Assembly (NCBI GenBank): GCA_946807835.1
Contig: OX327697.1
Coordinates: 6,215,001 to 6,279,000, forward strand
Length of the DNA stretch: 64,000 nucleotides
DNA from: Ailanthus altissimus
Taxonomy: Eukaryota; Streptophyta; Magnoliopsida; Sapindales; Simaroubaceae
Direction of reading: 5' to 3'
Below, in pieces: positions 50,328-63,341 of the stretch. A program made the position numbers and the translations under genes. Every line of letters begins with the position of its first letter. Position 1 is the first letter of the stretch. A model generated the notes under the pieces. The model worked only from the letters and a program-made list of their open reading frames with translations. It made no database searches and was not told the DNA's origin.

Positions 50328-51712
50328 CTAACTTGCTCTTCATGCATGCAACATACTTCTTCTTTATTTTTTTTATTTAAACATTTCTTTAATATATACT
50401 TATAATCCAATAGTTACGCATTTTTCTTAGAACTCTATACGTTAAGAAACCAATTTTTAACCATCTTATACAAGATTCAAAAGGCGAGTTCTTTTTAAAA
50501 ATTTAAGGTGTCTTATAGCCTAAAACTCTAGTCTTTTACAATATGCAAAACACCTTAGACAAGTATAAACCATTACCATAATTCTCAAATACTATTTATC
50601 AGCTATGTTTCTCCATTATTTACTATGTAGTCCCACTTCAATACTTTTTATTAGTTGAAGCCAATTTGTTTGGATAAATTATTTTCACTTAAAACCACCA
50701 AAGTAAATTCACTATGTTAGATCTCTTAGACTCCAAGAACTCTTCAAATGCACAGTTGGCCTTACTCTTAAACTCACAGAGGTAAAGAGGTTGAGATTTA
50801 GTATTTAGGCCTAAGCCATTGCGTACTTATAGTTTTCCATATCATCATAAAAACAACTAGTGACATTCTACCATATAGTAATCTCCTATATCTGCTTCAA
50901 ACATTTTGGTGACTCCATTTAGGGAGTTAGCTAGGATCTCCTGATAACAAAGTCTAAGAGAAAATGTGAAAATTCAAGAAATACACTCACCAAAGAACAA
51001 AGTGAGTCCTCATATCTTGAGGATTTCAAAATTAATCTTCACTTGGATTTATAAGAAACATAAGGTACTGTAATGCTAATTTGAGAGTTGTAGTCTAGAT
51101 CTTAAAAGCCACTATGTAAGGAACTACAACAAAGCTAGAGAGAAATAATTAAGGACCTTATTATGACCAAATAGCAAACCCATGTACGGCCATTACTACC
51201 ACACTAAATGATATATAGAGAACTCTTGAGAAGGAAGCATAAGTGACCTCTGCCAATAATAGTACAGCAAAAGGGAAGGATAGAATCCCTTACTAGATCT
51301 AATATCCTAGCCATGATCAACCGGGTAAGTTGTAATAACACAACAATAGATATGTAGTTTGTTCCTTTACCTCTATACCTTATCGAGATCTTGGACATAC
51401 CCTTTCTTAAAGGGCATGATATGTCATCTTTTTCTATATTTGATGACGAAAAGGGAATCCCAAAAAACATATTAAGAGGTTCATTATCTCCCTTGGTGCA
51501 TGTGTGAACAACAAGAGTCTACAACATAGAAAAATTTTCAAGTTCCTTACTAAAGCAAGCATACACTTGGTACGCCTCACTACTAGTTAAATCCATTCTT
51601 ACCTAAGAAGACATGGCTTTTAAGTTTTTGCAAGAAATACTTCTAAAGTGAAGAACGAGTCACTATAATTCAAGTCAACTAAACTAAAAAGTCTACAGAG
51701 AGCCATTAGTTG
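50328..51712. other. Intergenic stretch without recognised gene
   Basis: No convincing coding region on either strand. An 88-residue minus frame at 51204-51470 has no recognisable domain. It could be decayed transposon sequence. Confidence 0.5.
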
Positions 51713-51717
51713 AGTAC

Positions 51718-53273
51718 TAATGAACACATGAAAATGCATGTTGTTAAAAGATTCAATCACCATTTAATGTCACCAATTTTAGTATTTTCTGTATTTTTAG
51801 CTTGAAATAAAGTGTTCTCCTTAAATTGTGATTAATGAATGTTATTTGGACAGGTTTAGGTAAATTGGACATAACTCTCAATGTAGAAATCGAAATGAAG
51901 AAATTCTTGAACCTGGTGCAACATGACTCAATCTTACACAAATTTTAAGAATAGTGGAAAAGCCAAATCCAACATGTTATGGGCCAAAAATTGAGATACA
52001 ACAGAATCGGACTACAACTCTTACCCAGCTTGACCCAACTCACGTATTTGGACCGTATCTCCCAAAATACGTACTCAATTGGTATAATTATTGAAGCTGT
52101 GAATTTCTGACTTAACTATCAACAACTCGTATGTTTATGGTAAAGTCCAAATCAGCCGTTATCATGGACCAAATCGCATTGTAAGTGGGTAAAATGGTTG
52201 TTGGCCGAATTCTGGTGTATCTTTGGAATTTTGCTCATATCTCATTGGACACTCATCCAATTTGCATGAAATCAGTGCCTATGGAAAGAAGAGTCAAAAT
52301 TCTACAACTTTCATGTCGGCCGCAGAAGCTGAATTGATCATTTACATTATCAAAAACGTGCTGCAAGTGGATACACGAGTTATTGACTTAAAATTATTGA
52401 AGATTGATGTCATCCATGACATATGTCCATTCATTGCCTATATAAGGAGACCCTTAGGACGTTTTTAATAGATAATTTTCTCTCTTCTTTTATTCTCATT
52501 AACATGTATTGTAATTTAGGCTAGAGTTCCTAGCAAGGCTAAGAGATGAACTTTTATGTGTAGTAAATCTACTTCCATGCTTTGATTCGGTGTCAAGAGC
52601 TATAAATGTTGTAAGTTTGGTTTTGATTAAACTCTTATCTATTTTATTTTCTATAATCCAGAGGTTATAATTCTCATGTCTCATATATGTTCAGTCATGC
52701 TTTTCTTATGTGATTCATGTTGATTTATAATTGTTACTGGTTATATTGTTTTATATGTTAATCTTTTACTGCAGTATTGTCAATTTGATATATTGTCGAT
52801 CTTGGATAACATGTAAGGGCAATAAATGTTTGATATTCAAGTTAATCTTTTACTGCAATATTGTCAAAATGATATATTGTCGATCTTAGATAACTTGTAT
52901 AAATAACATGATGTGTGTTAATGCTTGCAAAGAGTTTAACTAAATCAAATACATGTGTTATCAAATGTGCTATATATTACATACCTTCCGATTGATTGTT
53001 TGGGATGTGAAACTTTCAGTTGAGTTATAAATATCGAATCAAAGTATAAAGTAGATTTATAAAGCATAATTGTGATTCTCAAAGCCTTGCTTAAATCATC
53101 ATAAGACATTTTTCTCAATTCATAGACAATTCTATCTCATCCGTTTAAATCAATTAACCCTTTGCTACTGCTTTAATATTTTACTTCACTAACCTATTTT
53201 GCCAAGAGCTTCCTCGTGGGATCGACACCTCAATCTATACTGCGATAGCCGCGTTATATTTTGAGCGTAAACA
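51718..53273 (+). mobile_element. Probable solo LTR of another retrotransposon family
   Basis: Flanked by agtac at 51713-51717 and 53274-53278. The inner ends are TAATGAACAC and GAGCGTAAACA (TG...CA with the first G changed). It contains a TATA-like tatataaggagaccc at about 52438-52452, then T-rich DNA, and near the end tcgtgggatcgacacctc, as in long LTRs of plant gypsy elements. No coding domain. The 81-residue frame at 52223-52468 is part of the LTR. Confidence 0.6.
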
Positions 53274-53498
53274 AGTACATAATGAGGTTTAGAGACATAA
53301 CACTAGATTGGCAAGAGCATAAAAGAGAATAAACCTACCTGGAGAACATGGGAATTGTTTCATTAATAAAACTTATGAAAATCGCTCAAAAAACTATCTA
53401 GTTAGTTAAGATTTCCACTAGCAAACATTGGAAACCGAATGACAAAAGAAAGATAACACCATATGCTTTATATATAGAAAGTTTATCTAAGTTGTATG

Positions 53499-53990
53499 TG
53501 TTAATGTGATTAATGGGTGCATGCATGTGGTAGTATTTCTATTGAATAAATCAAATAATACATGTTCAATACATATTTGCATAACGAAATTGTAATACGT
53601 TATTAAAAAAGTTACACAAATATTATAGTCAATTACACTAAGAGTTTCAAAAACTCACAATTGAAGAACTTTAGTGAATAATTTAAAATCCAAAGCTCAC
53701 ACAAAAGTGTAATCTTTGGTAATTCTAGTCCACCACGTTTGATGGGATTGTGAAGCTAGAATGACAACTCTAAAAATTCCAGTAAGAACCTGTTTCTTTC
53801 TCTTTTTTGTCTTGGCCGAATAAAGCTTAGAGAAGAATAACACAACCATTGCTCATTTTTCTCATTTTTGTCTTTTTGAAGCATAAGGGACTTAATTACA
53901 ATATTTGTAATTTTTTTTTTCATTTGGCCAATCACCATTGCTGAACCCTTTGCCCAATCACAAAGCTTTTGCATGAAAAAAGTCAACAAC
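53499..53990 (-). repeat. Fragment of a copia-type LTR (3' part), inverted
   Basis: From TGTTAATGTGATTAATGGGT, with gcatgcatgtg, cacaattgaagaactttRgtga and gatgggattgtgaagctagaat, it matches the reverse complement of the end part of the 39598-41689 LTR. It stops without its 5' half. Confidence 0.7.
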
Positions 53991-54026
53991 ACTTATCATC
54001 TTTTCAATTCATGCAAATGCCACTTA

Positions 54027-55910
54027 TGTTAGTCATTAATGAGTGCATGCATGAGATTGTGTACATATTAAAATTTTTAAAAATGCATGTCCAACATACA
54101 TTACGTAGCGAAATAAGAAAATATGATCAATATATACACACTAAAGTTAAATAAAAAATAGTACAAGAATCGAATACATACCCTTATAGACGGTTCGGTG
54201 AAGATTATTGATTTGAAGTCATTTGAGCTCACAATAAAGTCATCTCTTAAATAATTCTAGACTCCAAAATTTAGTGGGATTAGAGTAGCTAGAATGGTAG
54301 CTTTTGATTAGTTTTTCATGTAGAATCAAAATATGTTCAACACTTAAACAAGTTCATGCATCAAATACTTAAAAATTGAGTTTAGGGACCAAAATGCAAA
54401 TTTTTTAAAGTTGCCATTTTCTCTCAAAATGATTGCATGAATTTTTCATTTTCTAATCCATTTATTTACATAAATGAACTCTTTCATTTGTTATAATGGA
54501 CTAACACACATCATGTGTATACAAGTCTAACATGTAGACATGTTTGACAATGCAAACTAATACATGAGTGACAAATGTCACTTATGTTATCCATGCAAAC
54601 ACTTTGCATGGATGACATTTGTCATATGCAACTCCAATGATGCTTCCATTTGCTATACAAATGACCATGCATGGATGCCATATATGCATTTTTCTTTTCC
54701 ATGCAATAGGGACTTATTTGTAACATTCGTAAATTATGGTTCCTACTTTTCAAATAGTTCCTAAAACATATCCTACTTTCTGAAACCTTCCCAGATCAAT
54801 TCGTACGATCTGTCCTGCTACCTTACTGCTCAATGAGTACACTTCATATTATGAAATTCTCTATGTTCATACTCGTTTATCATACGAAACTCTTCCGTAA
54901 GTTCGTGAATGATGCCCTATACACATGTTATGGATATTATAGAACAACCCGTTAAACCATACAAATTAAGGTTAACTATATCCGTATAATCCCTTTGTCA
55001 CCTATATCCTTGGAAGAGCAGAGATATAGATCATGACCTTCAAATCTCTATATGTTCGACTTTAAACTTATCTACAAATTTGTATTTTCGTAAATAATAT
55101 CCGCAAACTCTTTTGCGATATTGTTTAACCCTATAAAAACCTTTTTTTGAGGGTATTTGCTTTTAGTGAAAAGATATTCTAAAACACAATTCTTTGAGCA
55201 TCAGGATATAAAACTCATACATATGAGCTGATGAATCTCATATCAATACACACCGGACTCCATGAGTATTAGACTTTACCTAGTGACACTAGTGGTCAGA
55301 CCATGAAAGATTTCTGACATGCGTGGAATCGAAGCATAATGAATTACTCATAAGCCCAGTGTGGCACTTAGGTCAAAGGACCACGAATATTACTCAACTC
55401 AAGAAGACTCTTTATTGATGGCTTTATAGGATGTCTATTGGAGGTCCTCATGAGTCTTTTCAGTACCTAGTCCTTACTAAGTACCTACATGCTCATATGA
55501 GTTTCTGCTAAGCCCATGGTTTGTTAAGATTAACCATATAGACAATTTAGATATGGATATACATTGATCCAAAAGGAATATTGATTGACTTATATAGGCA
55601 ACCATAGATCAGGAATGATGTTTTTGAGAACATACTGCATAATGATATTTCTTAGCACCATTTACAACTCATTGCAATTATATTATTACTAATATATTCT
55701 CGGTCTTTGTCTTATTTTAGATAAGATTCTAACTTTTAGAATTGCTAACTTCTAGCATTGACCCAAACTCTTTTGGATCAGATCTAAACTCTTTTTAAAT
55801 TTACAATGCTTGTAAATGTTACAAGCTTCTTACCATATAATTATGTATTAACGATTATTATCGAAATGATTACTATTTATCAAATTGGCATGTAAACACC
55901 ATCTCTGACA
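54027..55910 (-). mobile_element. Diverged copia-type LTR, inverted
   Basis: Read on the minus strand it starts TGTCAGAGATGGTGTTTACA (55910), ends gactaaca (54027), and follows the order of the 39598-41689 LTR, including the conserved antisense-frame segment (about 55240-55500). I found no internal domains and no matching 5-bp duplication. Solo LTR or deletion remnant. Confidence 0.7.
54570..54623. repeat. Hairpin-forming inverted repeat inside the LTR
   Basis: gacaaatgtca and tccatgcaaa on the left pair with tttgcatgga and tgacatttgtc on the right. There is a 3-base loop and a 9-base bulge (cttatgtta) in the left arm only. Confidence 0.85.
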
Positions 55911-56518
55911 CTAACTACATGGTGTAATACCCTATATTGATAAGCATAAAGTTGTAGCAAAATAGAAGACCCACTCATCTGTTGTTGGTAGAGGATGTAA
56001 GGCACGTGGGTGTATGTATGTGTAATTATGTCCATTGCCTAATGCAGGGGAAATGTATAAATTTTGCAATAAACACAATAAATAAATATATTAATCACAT
56101 TAATATATTAATAGGTTAGAGAACTCACCATAACGTGTAACCTTATACACGTATTTTCCTAGAGTCCGCATGGAGACCAACACGTGTGCAGTTCTAGTCA
56201 CCAATACGGTGAGCTTGGTGAGTTAGAACAGTTGCCTGATATCCAGCCTGGGATTAACTCTTAATCCCCAAAATGCCCGGGAATAATTTTATCATTTTCT
56301 CCAAAAGAATAAGAAATGGAGATTTGAAGCAATTCACAATTGCTCTAATTGGAAGCAGAGGAAAAAAATGAAACAATTTCATTTTCCCTCATTTATTTTC
56401 TTTTCTTTTCTTTTTCTTTCTCTTCTTCTTCCTCTCCTCCATTTCTTTCTTCTCTCTTTCTCGGCCGTTTTGGCCAAAATTGCTTCTCTTTCTCTCTTTC
56501 TTTTTCTTTATATATATA

Positions 56519-56530
56519 ATATATAATATA

Positions 56531-56571
<41 letters not shown>

Positions 56572-56580
56572 TATAATATA
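56519..56580. repeat. (TAA)n microsatellite
   Basis: A run of ataata units with tatata edges inside the LTR. Confidence 0.9.
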
Positions 56581-56903
56581 AAAAGAAAGATATTTTGATT
56601 AATTAACTATTAAATAATCAAACTGAGAAATGACCATTTTGCCCCTGATAAATAGTTATCAAGTTTATCCCCTAATGGGTCCCATCAAATTTCACACTTG
56701 GGTAAACTTAACTGAGGGTCTACAATACACTACGTGTTCTAATACAATTAGTAAATAACAATTATTAACTAATTGTTGTATTTAACACTTAAATACAAAT
56801 ACGCACACATTCTCGTGGTATTGCTGAATATTGTTAGATTAAACATTTTAATTCGGCACGCTGCCCAATGCATAAAGAGTACAATCCATATTGCGGGACT
56901 TTC

Positions 56904-57608
56904 TAGGTCTACGCCCGATTTGTCAAATGGAACTATTCTATGAGTCCGTGAGCAATGCTCCACGCACACGTCACGGATATATAAATCAACTCGTTGAACC
57001 ATGCAAGCTGAGGTTACAACGCATACATATAGTCCTTCCGTCATGATATCCTAGATGTGCAGGGATATAGATTATCATCGTCAAATTCCATTGTGCTCAT
57101 CCATGTCTTATCTCCAGACTTGTATCTCAATAAACAATATGCGCAAACTCCTTTGCCATATTGTTCGACCCTGGCGGAACTCTTTCCCGGGATGATTGCT
57201 TGTGGCCACAAGACTTTCTGAGATACAGTTTTAAAGCATCTGGATATTAAACTCCCTAGGTCCTACGCCTGATTCGTCAAATGAAATTATTTCATGAGTC
57301 CGTGAGCGATGCCCCATGCACACATCACGAATATACAAATCAGCGCGTTGAACCATACAAGCTGAGATTACAACGCGTACGTATAGTCCTTCCGTCATGA
57401 TATCCTGGATGTGCGGGGATATAGATTATCACTGTCAAATCCCCTTGTGCTCATCCATGTCTTATCTCCAGACTTGTATCTCAATAAACAATATGCGCAA
57501 ACTCATTTGCCATATTGTTCGACCCTGGTGAAACTCTTTCCCGGGATGATTGCTTGTGGCCACAAGACTTTCTGAGATACAGTTTTAAAGCATCTGGATA
57601 TTAAACTC
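56904..57608. repeat. 353-bp tandem duplication
   Basis: Unit 1 starts taggtctacgcc at 56904, unit 2 taggtcctacgcc at 57257. Both run to catctggatattaaactcc. Long stretches are identical (for example the part from cttatctccagacttgtatc), so the duplication is recent compared with the LTR. Confidence 0.9.
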
Positions 57609-58689
57609 CATATAGGAGTTGATGGATCCCATATCTGTATACACCAGACTCTATAAGCATCGGACCATACCCAGCGATACCCAGCAGTTACACTATGAAA
57701 GGTCTGTGACATGTGTGAAACCAAAGTATGGTAGATCACTTACAAGCCCACTGCGGTACTCAGGTCAAATGACCACATATACTACTCAACTCGAGAGGAC
57801 CCTCTGTTGACGGCTTACATTAAATGTCTATCGAAGGCTCTTGTGAGTCTGTTCTATATCCAGTCCTAACTGGATACCCATATGTCAATACGAGCTCCAA
57901 GCTCACAGTCGGTCAGGAACGACCATCTATACCCAGTAGGTACGATATATGCTTATCTATATATAAAAAGGTATCCACCAATGACTCGCATTGGCAGAAA
58001 TAGATCATGGACAATTATTCGAGAACATACTTGCGCAACTTACATTTCCTGGCACCCAATTGCAACTCTTGCAACTATGCAATTACTAGTATATTCCCAA
58101 GTCTATGTCGCATTACAGACAAGGCTCAAACTCTTGGATCTGCTGAGTATTATAACCAACTAACACTTAATTGTGCTAACATTTAACAATTATATGTCTC
58201 AGCGTAGCTAATTATGAGCCCTTATCTAAACCCTTTAGATTTGATCCGAACTCCTTCAGATCTACAATGTCTGTAACGTTACATGCAAAATACCATATAA
58301 ATGGATTTTAACGATTTAATGGGAATGTACACTTGTATAAATACACAAGTATATGTACATTCAGGGATGGCACATAAGCACCGACCCTGACATAATTAAC
58401 CCATTGACAGAATACAATGATGTATTCGCATGGAGTTATCAAGACATGTCTAACTTGTAGCACTAGATGGTTTGTCATGCTTCAATGTTTAGCTTAAGGT
58501 CAAGCCAATAATATAATCTTATCATAGCTTTCATTTAAACATAATAAATAAGAAGTTAAGAAGCTCAAAATGTCAGGTTTTGAAACTCATCAAACATCCT
58601 ACTTGGCTAGCTAATATAGTGCCTACATATAAAAAGAACAATCATATCCTTATTGTTCATTTTCAGGGCCTAAACATGGCTTGTCTTAA

Positions 58690-59140
58690 AAAGATGAATT
58701 TCCACTCCCCAACATAAATATACTTATTGATTCCACCTTAGGCCAATGGATGCTATCACCCATGAATGCCTTTAGTGCCTACAACTAAATTAAAATGGTT
58801 TATAAGGACATTAAGAAAACTTTTGAACTCCCATAAGAAGCTTCTATTACATGTCATGTCATTTGATCTAAAGAACACAAGAGCAACAAAGTAAATGACT
58901 TAAAAAGCTTGATTGACAAGTTTTCTTATATTTGAAGGTTCATTCTTAGATTAGTTGCCTTAATATATAGCTTTACCCCCTTACTTAAGAAGAAGATGAG
59001 TATATACAGGGGATGAACAAAAAGAAACTTTATTAAAAATCTAACAAAGGGTGAATTGAGACAACTGGTTCATAGATTTCTGCTTCTTACACTTTTGTTA
59101 TCATGTAGGGTGAATTTACTCCCACTTTAGAAGATGTTGT
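58690..59140 (+). pseudogene. Plant-mobile-domain (PMD) type coding remnant, first part
   Basis: Broken plus-strand frames give IDSTLGQWMLSPMNAFSAYN near 58720-58790 and, just before the solo LTR, GEFTPTLEDV (about 59108-59138). The box (W)GExTxTLEDV is the hallmark of the plant mobile domain found in MAIN-like genes and in some transposons. Stops are frequent. The frame continues at 61354, after the inserted LTR. Whether the source was a host PMD gene or a PMD-carrying transposon is open. Confidence 0.55.
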
Positions 59141-61348
59141 TGTTAGGGTTTATGCTAACCTTTCATATCTGTTTGTATGAATAATTGATATTTATGGATT
59201 GTACATTTTATTAAATCACTAATTATATTTATTATATGGTATAATCCCTGTAATGCTACAAACACTATATGATCTGAAGGAGTTCAGATCTGATCTAAAA
59301 TCCTTTAGATCAGAGTTAAGAGTTAGCAACATTAATAATTATGACTACTAAGAGTTAACAGGTTATAAGAATTAGTGAAATCCAAAGAGTTGGAGCTTTA
59401 TCTGTAACAGGACATAGACATGAGGGTATACTAGTAATGAAGTAGTTGCAAGAGTTGTAATAAGGTGTTAGAAAATGTCATTATGCAAGTATGTTCTTAA
59501 ATATTATGTTCCTGATCTATTTTCACCGATGCAAGTTTGTCGGTGAATCATTTCTCATATAGATCAATGTATGTCTATATCTGTAGGGTACAAATGGTTG
59601 TTCCTAGCTGACCATGAGCTTGGAGCTCGTGTAGGTATACGGGTATTCAGTTAGGACTGAATACTGAAAAAACTCACGAGGACCCTAATAGACATCCTAT
59701 GTAAGCCGTCAATGGAAGGTTCTCTCAATTTAAGTAGTATTTGTGGTCCTTTGACCTGAGTGCCACGGTGGGCTTGTGAGTGATCCATCATACGTAGGTT
59801 CCACGGATGTCAGAGGCCTTTCATGGTCTAACTGATGCCTGTTGCTGGGTATGGTCCGATGCTCATGGAGTTCGGTGTGCATAGATATGGGATCCGTTAA
59901 CTCATATAGGGAGTTGTATATCCAGATACTTTGAGATTGTATCTCAAAAAATCTTATGACCATAAGCAATTAACCCGAGAAAGAAGTTTTCCATAGGGTT
60001 GAATAATATAGCAAATGTGTTTATGTATATTATTCATCGAGATGCAACTCTGGAGATAAGATCATGGATGACCTTATGGGGATTTGACAGTACTAATTTA
60101 TGTCTCCGTACATCCAGGATATAGATGATGGAAGGACTATACGTAAGCACTATGACCTCAACTTGTATAGTTTAACTCTCTGATTTATAATATCTGTGAC
60201 GTGATTGTGGGGCATTGACCACAGACTTATGGAATAGTTCTATTTGACAAATTGAGCATGGACCTAAAGAGTCTTGTAATATGAAGTGTACTTGTTGTGT
60301 ACTGGACAACATACTAGATTGAATAGTTCAATCTAGTAAAATTCAAGAGAAACGATTATTTGTTTTAGAAAGCCTTAAGATGCTCATGTGCTAGTTTTTA
60401 AGTGTTAAGTACATTAATTAGTTGACAATTGTTATTAACCAATTAAATATTGATACGTGATACATAATGAGCATTGGGTTAATTTTACTCAAGTGTGTGG
60501 TTGGTGGGACCCACTAAGGGATTTACTTGGTAACTAAGTGAAGGCATAATGGTAATTTCACATATATGATTATTTAATAGTTAAATAATCAAGATATTTA
60601 TTATTTTAATTTGTTAAATAATATTTAACTCAACCATGGTTTATAGTTAACTAAAGTTGAGTTAGTAATTATTTAATATTAAAATAATATAAATGCAAAC
60701 TTGGTGGCCAAGTTTGTTAGAGCTAACCATGGTTAGGTCAAATAAAATATTATATTATATGCTTGGTGGGTAAGTATATAACTTTACCATGGTCATTGTT
60801 GACCATCGTTAAGTTAATGATTAATATAATATATATGAAAAATAAAACAAAAATCAAGGGCTCTTTTATGCATATATTCGGCCGGCCAAGAGAGAAAGAA
60901 AAATAGAAAAGAAAATGTTTATTTTACTTTGGTTTTAATAGTTGAAATCACTATTTATTATCTTTTCCAACATAGCTTGGTCATTAAAATACATAACAAG
61001 CAATTGTTTTATTGATCAAGAGTTGATCAGTGGTAAATAATTAGTTTAAGGTTTAAGTGTTAGACACAGTGCTGAATTAGAGCTACTGTTCTAGACAGTC
61101 AAACACACCTTAGCTGATTGCTAGAACTGTCAACCAGATACACTTCTGGCAGACTCAATAGTTTTTTTTTTAATCAAAAGGCTTAATAGATGAAATTTTC
61201 TTAATTTATTTTAGTGTGATTAAAATGCTTATTAATTGTGTTTATTGTTATTTTTATACTTCCATTGCGCCTGTATATATATGAGATACGTATATTTGAA
61301 TAATGAATCTAAATGCACATGCATATACTCGATAATCAATGCACAATA
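59141..61348 (+). mobile_element. Solo LTR of the copia type in the PMD remnant
   Basis: 2208 bp from TGTTAGGGTTTATGC to aatgcacaata, flanked by a perfect 5-bp duplication gttgt (59136-59140, 61349-61353). It has the same block order as the LTR at 39598-41689, including the antisense frame (59969-59730). No internal region is present, so it arose by recombination between two LTRs. Removing it restores the PMD reading frame. Confidence 0.85.
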
Positions 61349-61353
61349 GTTGT

Positions 61354-61796
61354 AATCATAACAAGCTTGCCGATTTTGGGTGATGAAGATAGATTTTCTA
61401 TTTCATTCTCTCTTATTGAAAATAAAGCACTATAAAACTTAAAAGTCCTTCTAGAAGAAGAGTGACACTAATTTTCAAGGTATTCATTTCCTAAAGGGGG
61501 ATGCTTATGCCCTGGGTGGTAGGGTTGAGTCGAGGATAGTCTTATGGCTAAGCAAATTTGTGTTTTACAATTAGATAATCGATCATGTGTAAAAGTGGTT
61601 TCTTTTTTTCCTTGCTCCATATTTTCTTGTCATTTTGTATTAACAACTAGATGAATATTATTATGTTAAAGTCTATGGCTCTAACATATACATCACGGAT
61701 ACTTCTAGTTTATAAAGTTTTCACAGGTTTTTATGTTTGAGCGCTTCAATAGCTATGCAAAAACCCCACTAATGTTCAACATGTAGACCAACTTAT
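61354..61796 (+). pseudogene. PMD-type coding remnant, second part
   Basis: Directly after the LTR the frame continues IITSLPILGDEDRF, the expected continuation of the PMD box (TLEDV...TGLPxxG). Further on come FPKGGCLCPGW and VEDSLMAKQICVLQLDNRS. Stops and small shifts are present. Confidence 0.55.
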
Positions 61797-61801
61797 AGGA
61801 T

Positions 61802-63336
61802 TGTTTATTGTTTATGCATATTAAATACAAGTGCACGCTATCACTAAAGTGTAATAAAGAGTAAAGGGTGTCAAACCCACGAAGACTAAGTGTTTCACTC
61901 TATTTAAGTACTAAAATTGATTCTCTTATTTTTATCTAGACAAATTGATTCAATTGAAAACAAAACTAATTATATAAATCACAAATTCTAACAATATCAA
62001 TAATAATTAATGTATAGGATGTGTAGCTATCCTTAACCAGTGTTTGCCATGGATATATTTTGAATGCCAATTCTTTAGTAAGTATTAGTCATAACACTAG
62101 GCTCATCGTAAGTCTTTTTTGATGGTCGAGTGATTATACTCCACTAAATGAAATACCTATATTCCTATGATACAAAAATTAAGTGGAATTCATTAAGTTC
62201 AAGTTGTAATAACCATGCATGCCACTTAAGTAAATTCTTATCCTAAGTGAAACTTGTCGATGCTACTCCACAATCATATATCATTTTATTTTAGGCTATT
62301 CAATGAGATGCTTTTTTCAAGTTTATCCTAATGAATCTAAGGTTTATACATAAGATTGGCCAGGTCAAATGTATGCATTAAGTACCTACAAAATGAATAA
62401 TCAAGTTCATGCATTCAAAGTTAAAATATTTACAAACACATAGTTGTATTCAAGACTACAATCCTAGAAAAATGTATTTAGTTCAATATAATGAAGTTCA
62501 AATAATAAAATACAAGATATAACATAATAAAACCAAGTTTAGATCAATAAATACATAAATGAAGTTTAAATGATCTTCATAAGCCTTGGTTTCAATGCTT
62601 CTCTTGCAAGTGTTAGCCTTCCTTGATGATGTTGATCCTTCTCCAAATGGGTTCCCAGTGTAAATATGTATTTCTTTGAAGTAAAAGGTGTGATTTTGAC
62701 ATAGAACATGCTCCCTAAATACTGAGATAAAGGTGAAATGTTATAGCTCCCATTGAAATGGGAATGCCTAATCAAGTAGCCAAGAATAATCAATTTTAAA
62801 GAACCTTGCTCCAATGGAAGTGCATTTAGGAATGATAAAAACCAAAAGAGCTGCTTTATATAGTGTAGGAAATAACCGTAATATCACGACATTTCTTTTT
62901 AGAACGCATGGGCATTACTACCTGTCATGTACAAACATTGCAACATTCTCATTATTGCAATGCTAGGGCTTTCTAGTCCTTCGATGTTGCCTTCCAGTAT
63001 TAAGGCATTGAAAAAGTGGCACGACTACATTGCCTTTCAACACTGGGGTGTTGAAGATCTTGAAAGCTTTCTAGATTCCTAGTTGCTTATCCTTCACCTC
63101 AACGATGTCGCGTCATAATTCCTAGAAATGCTAGAGCATTTTGTGCCTTAATACTGGGCGGTTCTGTATTTCTACGTTTTTGCCTCATTTTTGCTACTTT
63201 TCTTCCTCATTAGTCCATTCAAATTCTTGTCTTACAATTTTAACACAAGTATGCATAAATAGACCGTAATTACTCAAAAATAGCAATAATCAAAGCTAAA
63301 CTGGGAAAATAATATATATCCATTTTATGCTTATTA
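61802..63336 (-). mobile_element. Solo LTR of family L, third copy
   Basis: Starts TGTTTATTG (61802), ends TTTTATGCTTATTA (63336), 1535 bp, flanked by aggat at 61797-61801 and 63337-63341. It has the same order of blocks as the outer copy at 11119-14874 (acaagtgcacgc ... taataaag near one end, cttat(c/t)a at the other). No coding. It splits the PMD-type region a second time. Confidence 0.8.
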
Positions 63337-63341
63337 AGGAT

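Larger units (their letters stand above)
55980..58392 (-). mobile_element. Second diverged copia-type LTR, inverted, with tandem duplication
   Basis: On the minus strand it starts TGTCAGGGTCGGTGCTTATG (58392) and ends near 55980 (accaacaaca). It is the same LTR type as above, recognised by conserved blocks around 57600-57850. It is longer than its relatives because of a 353-bp internal duplication and includes a (TAA)n run. No internal coding and no matching target duplication were found. Confidence 0.7.

Noticed and set aside
52223..52468. 81-residue frame (MEFCSYLIGHSS...)
   Set aside because: Lies within a probable solo LTR; such LTRs of plant gypsy elements contain similar chance frames.
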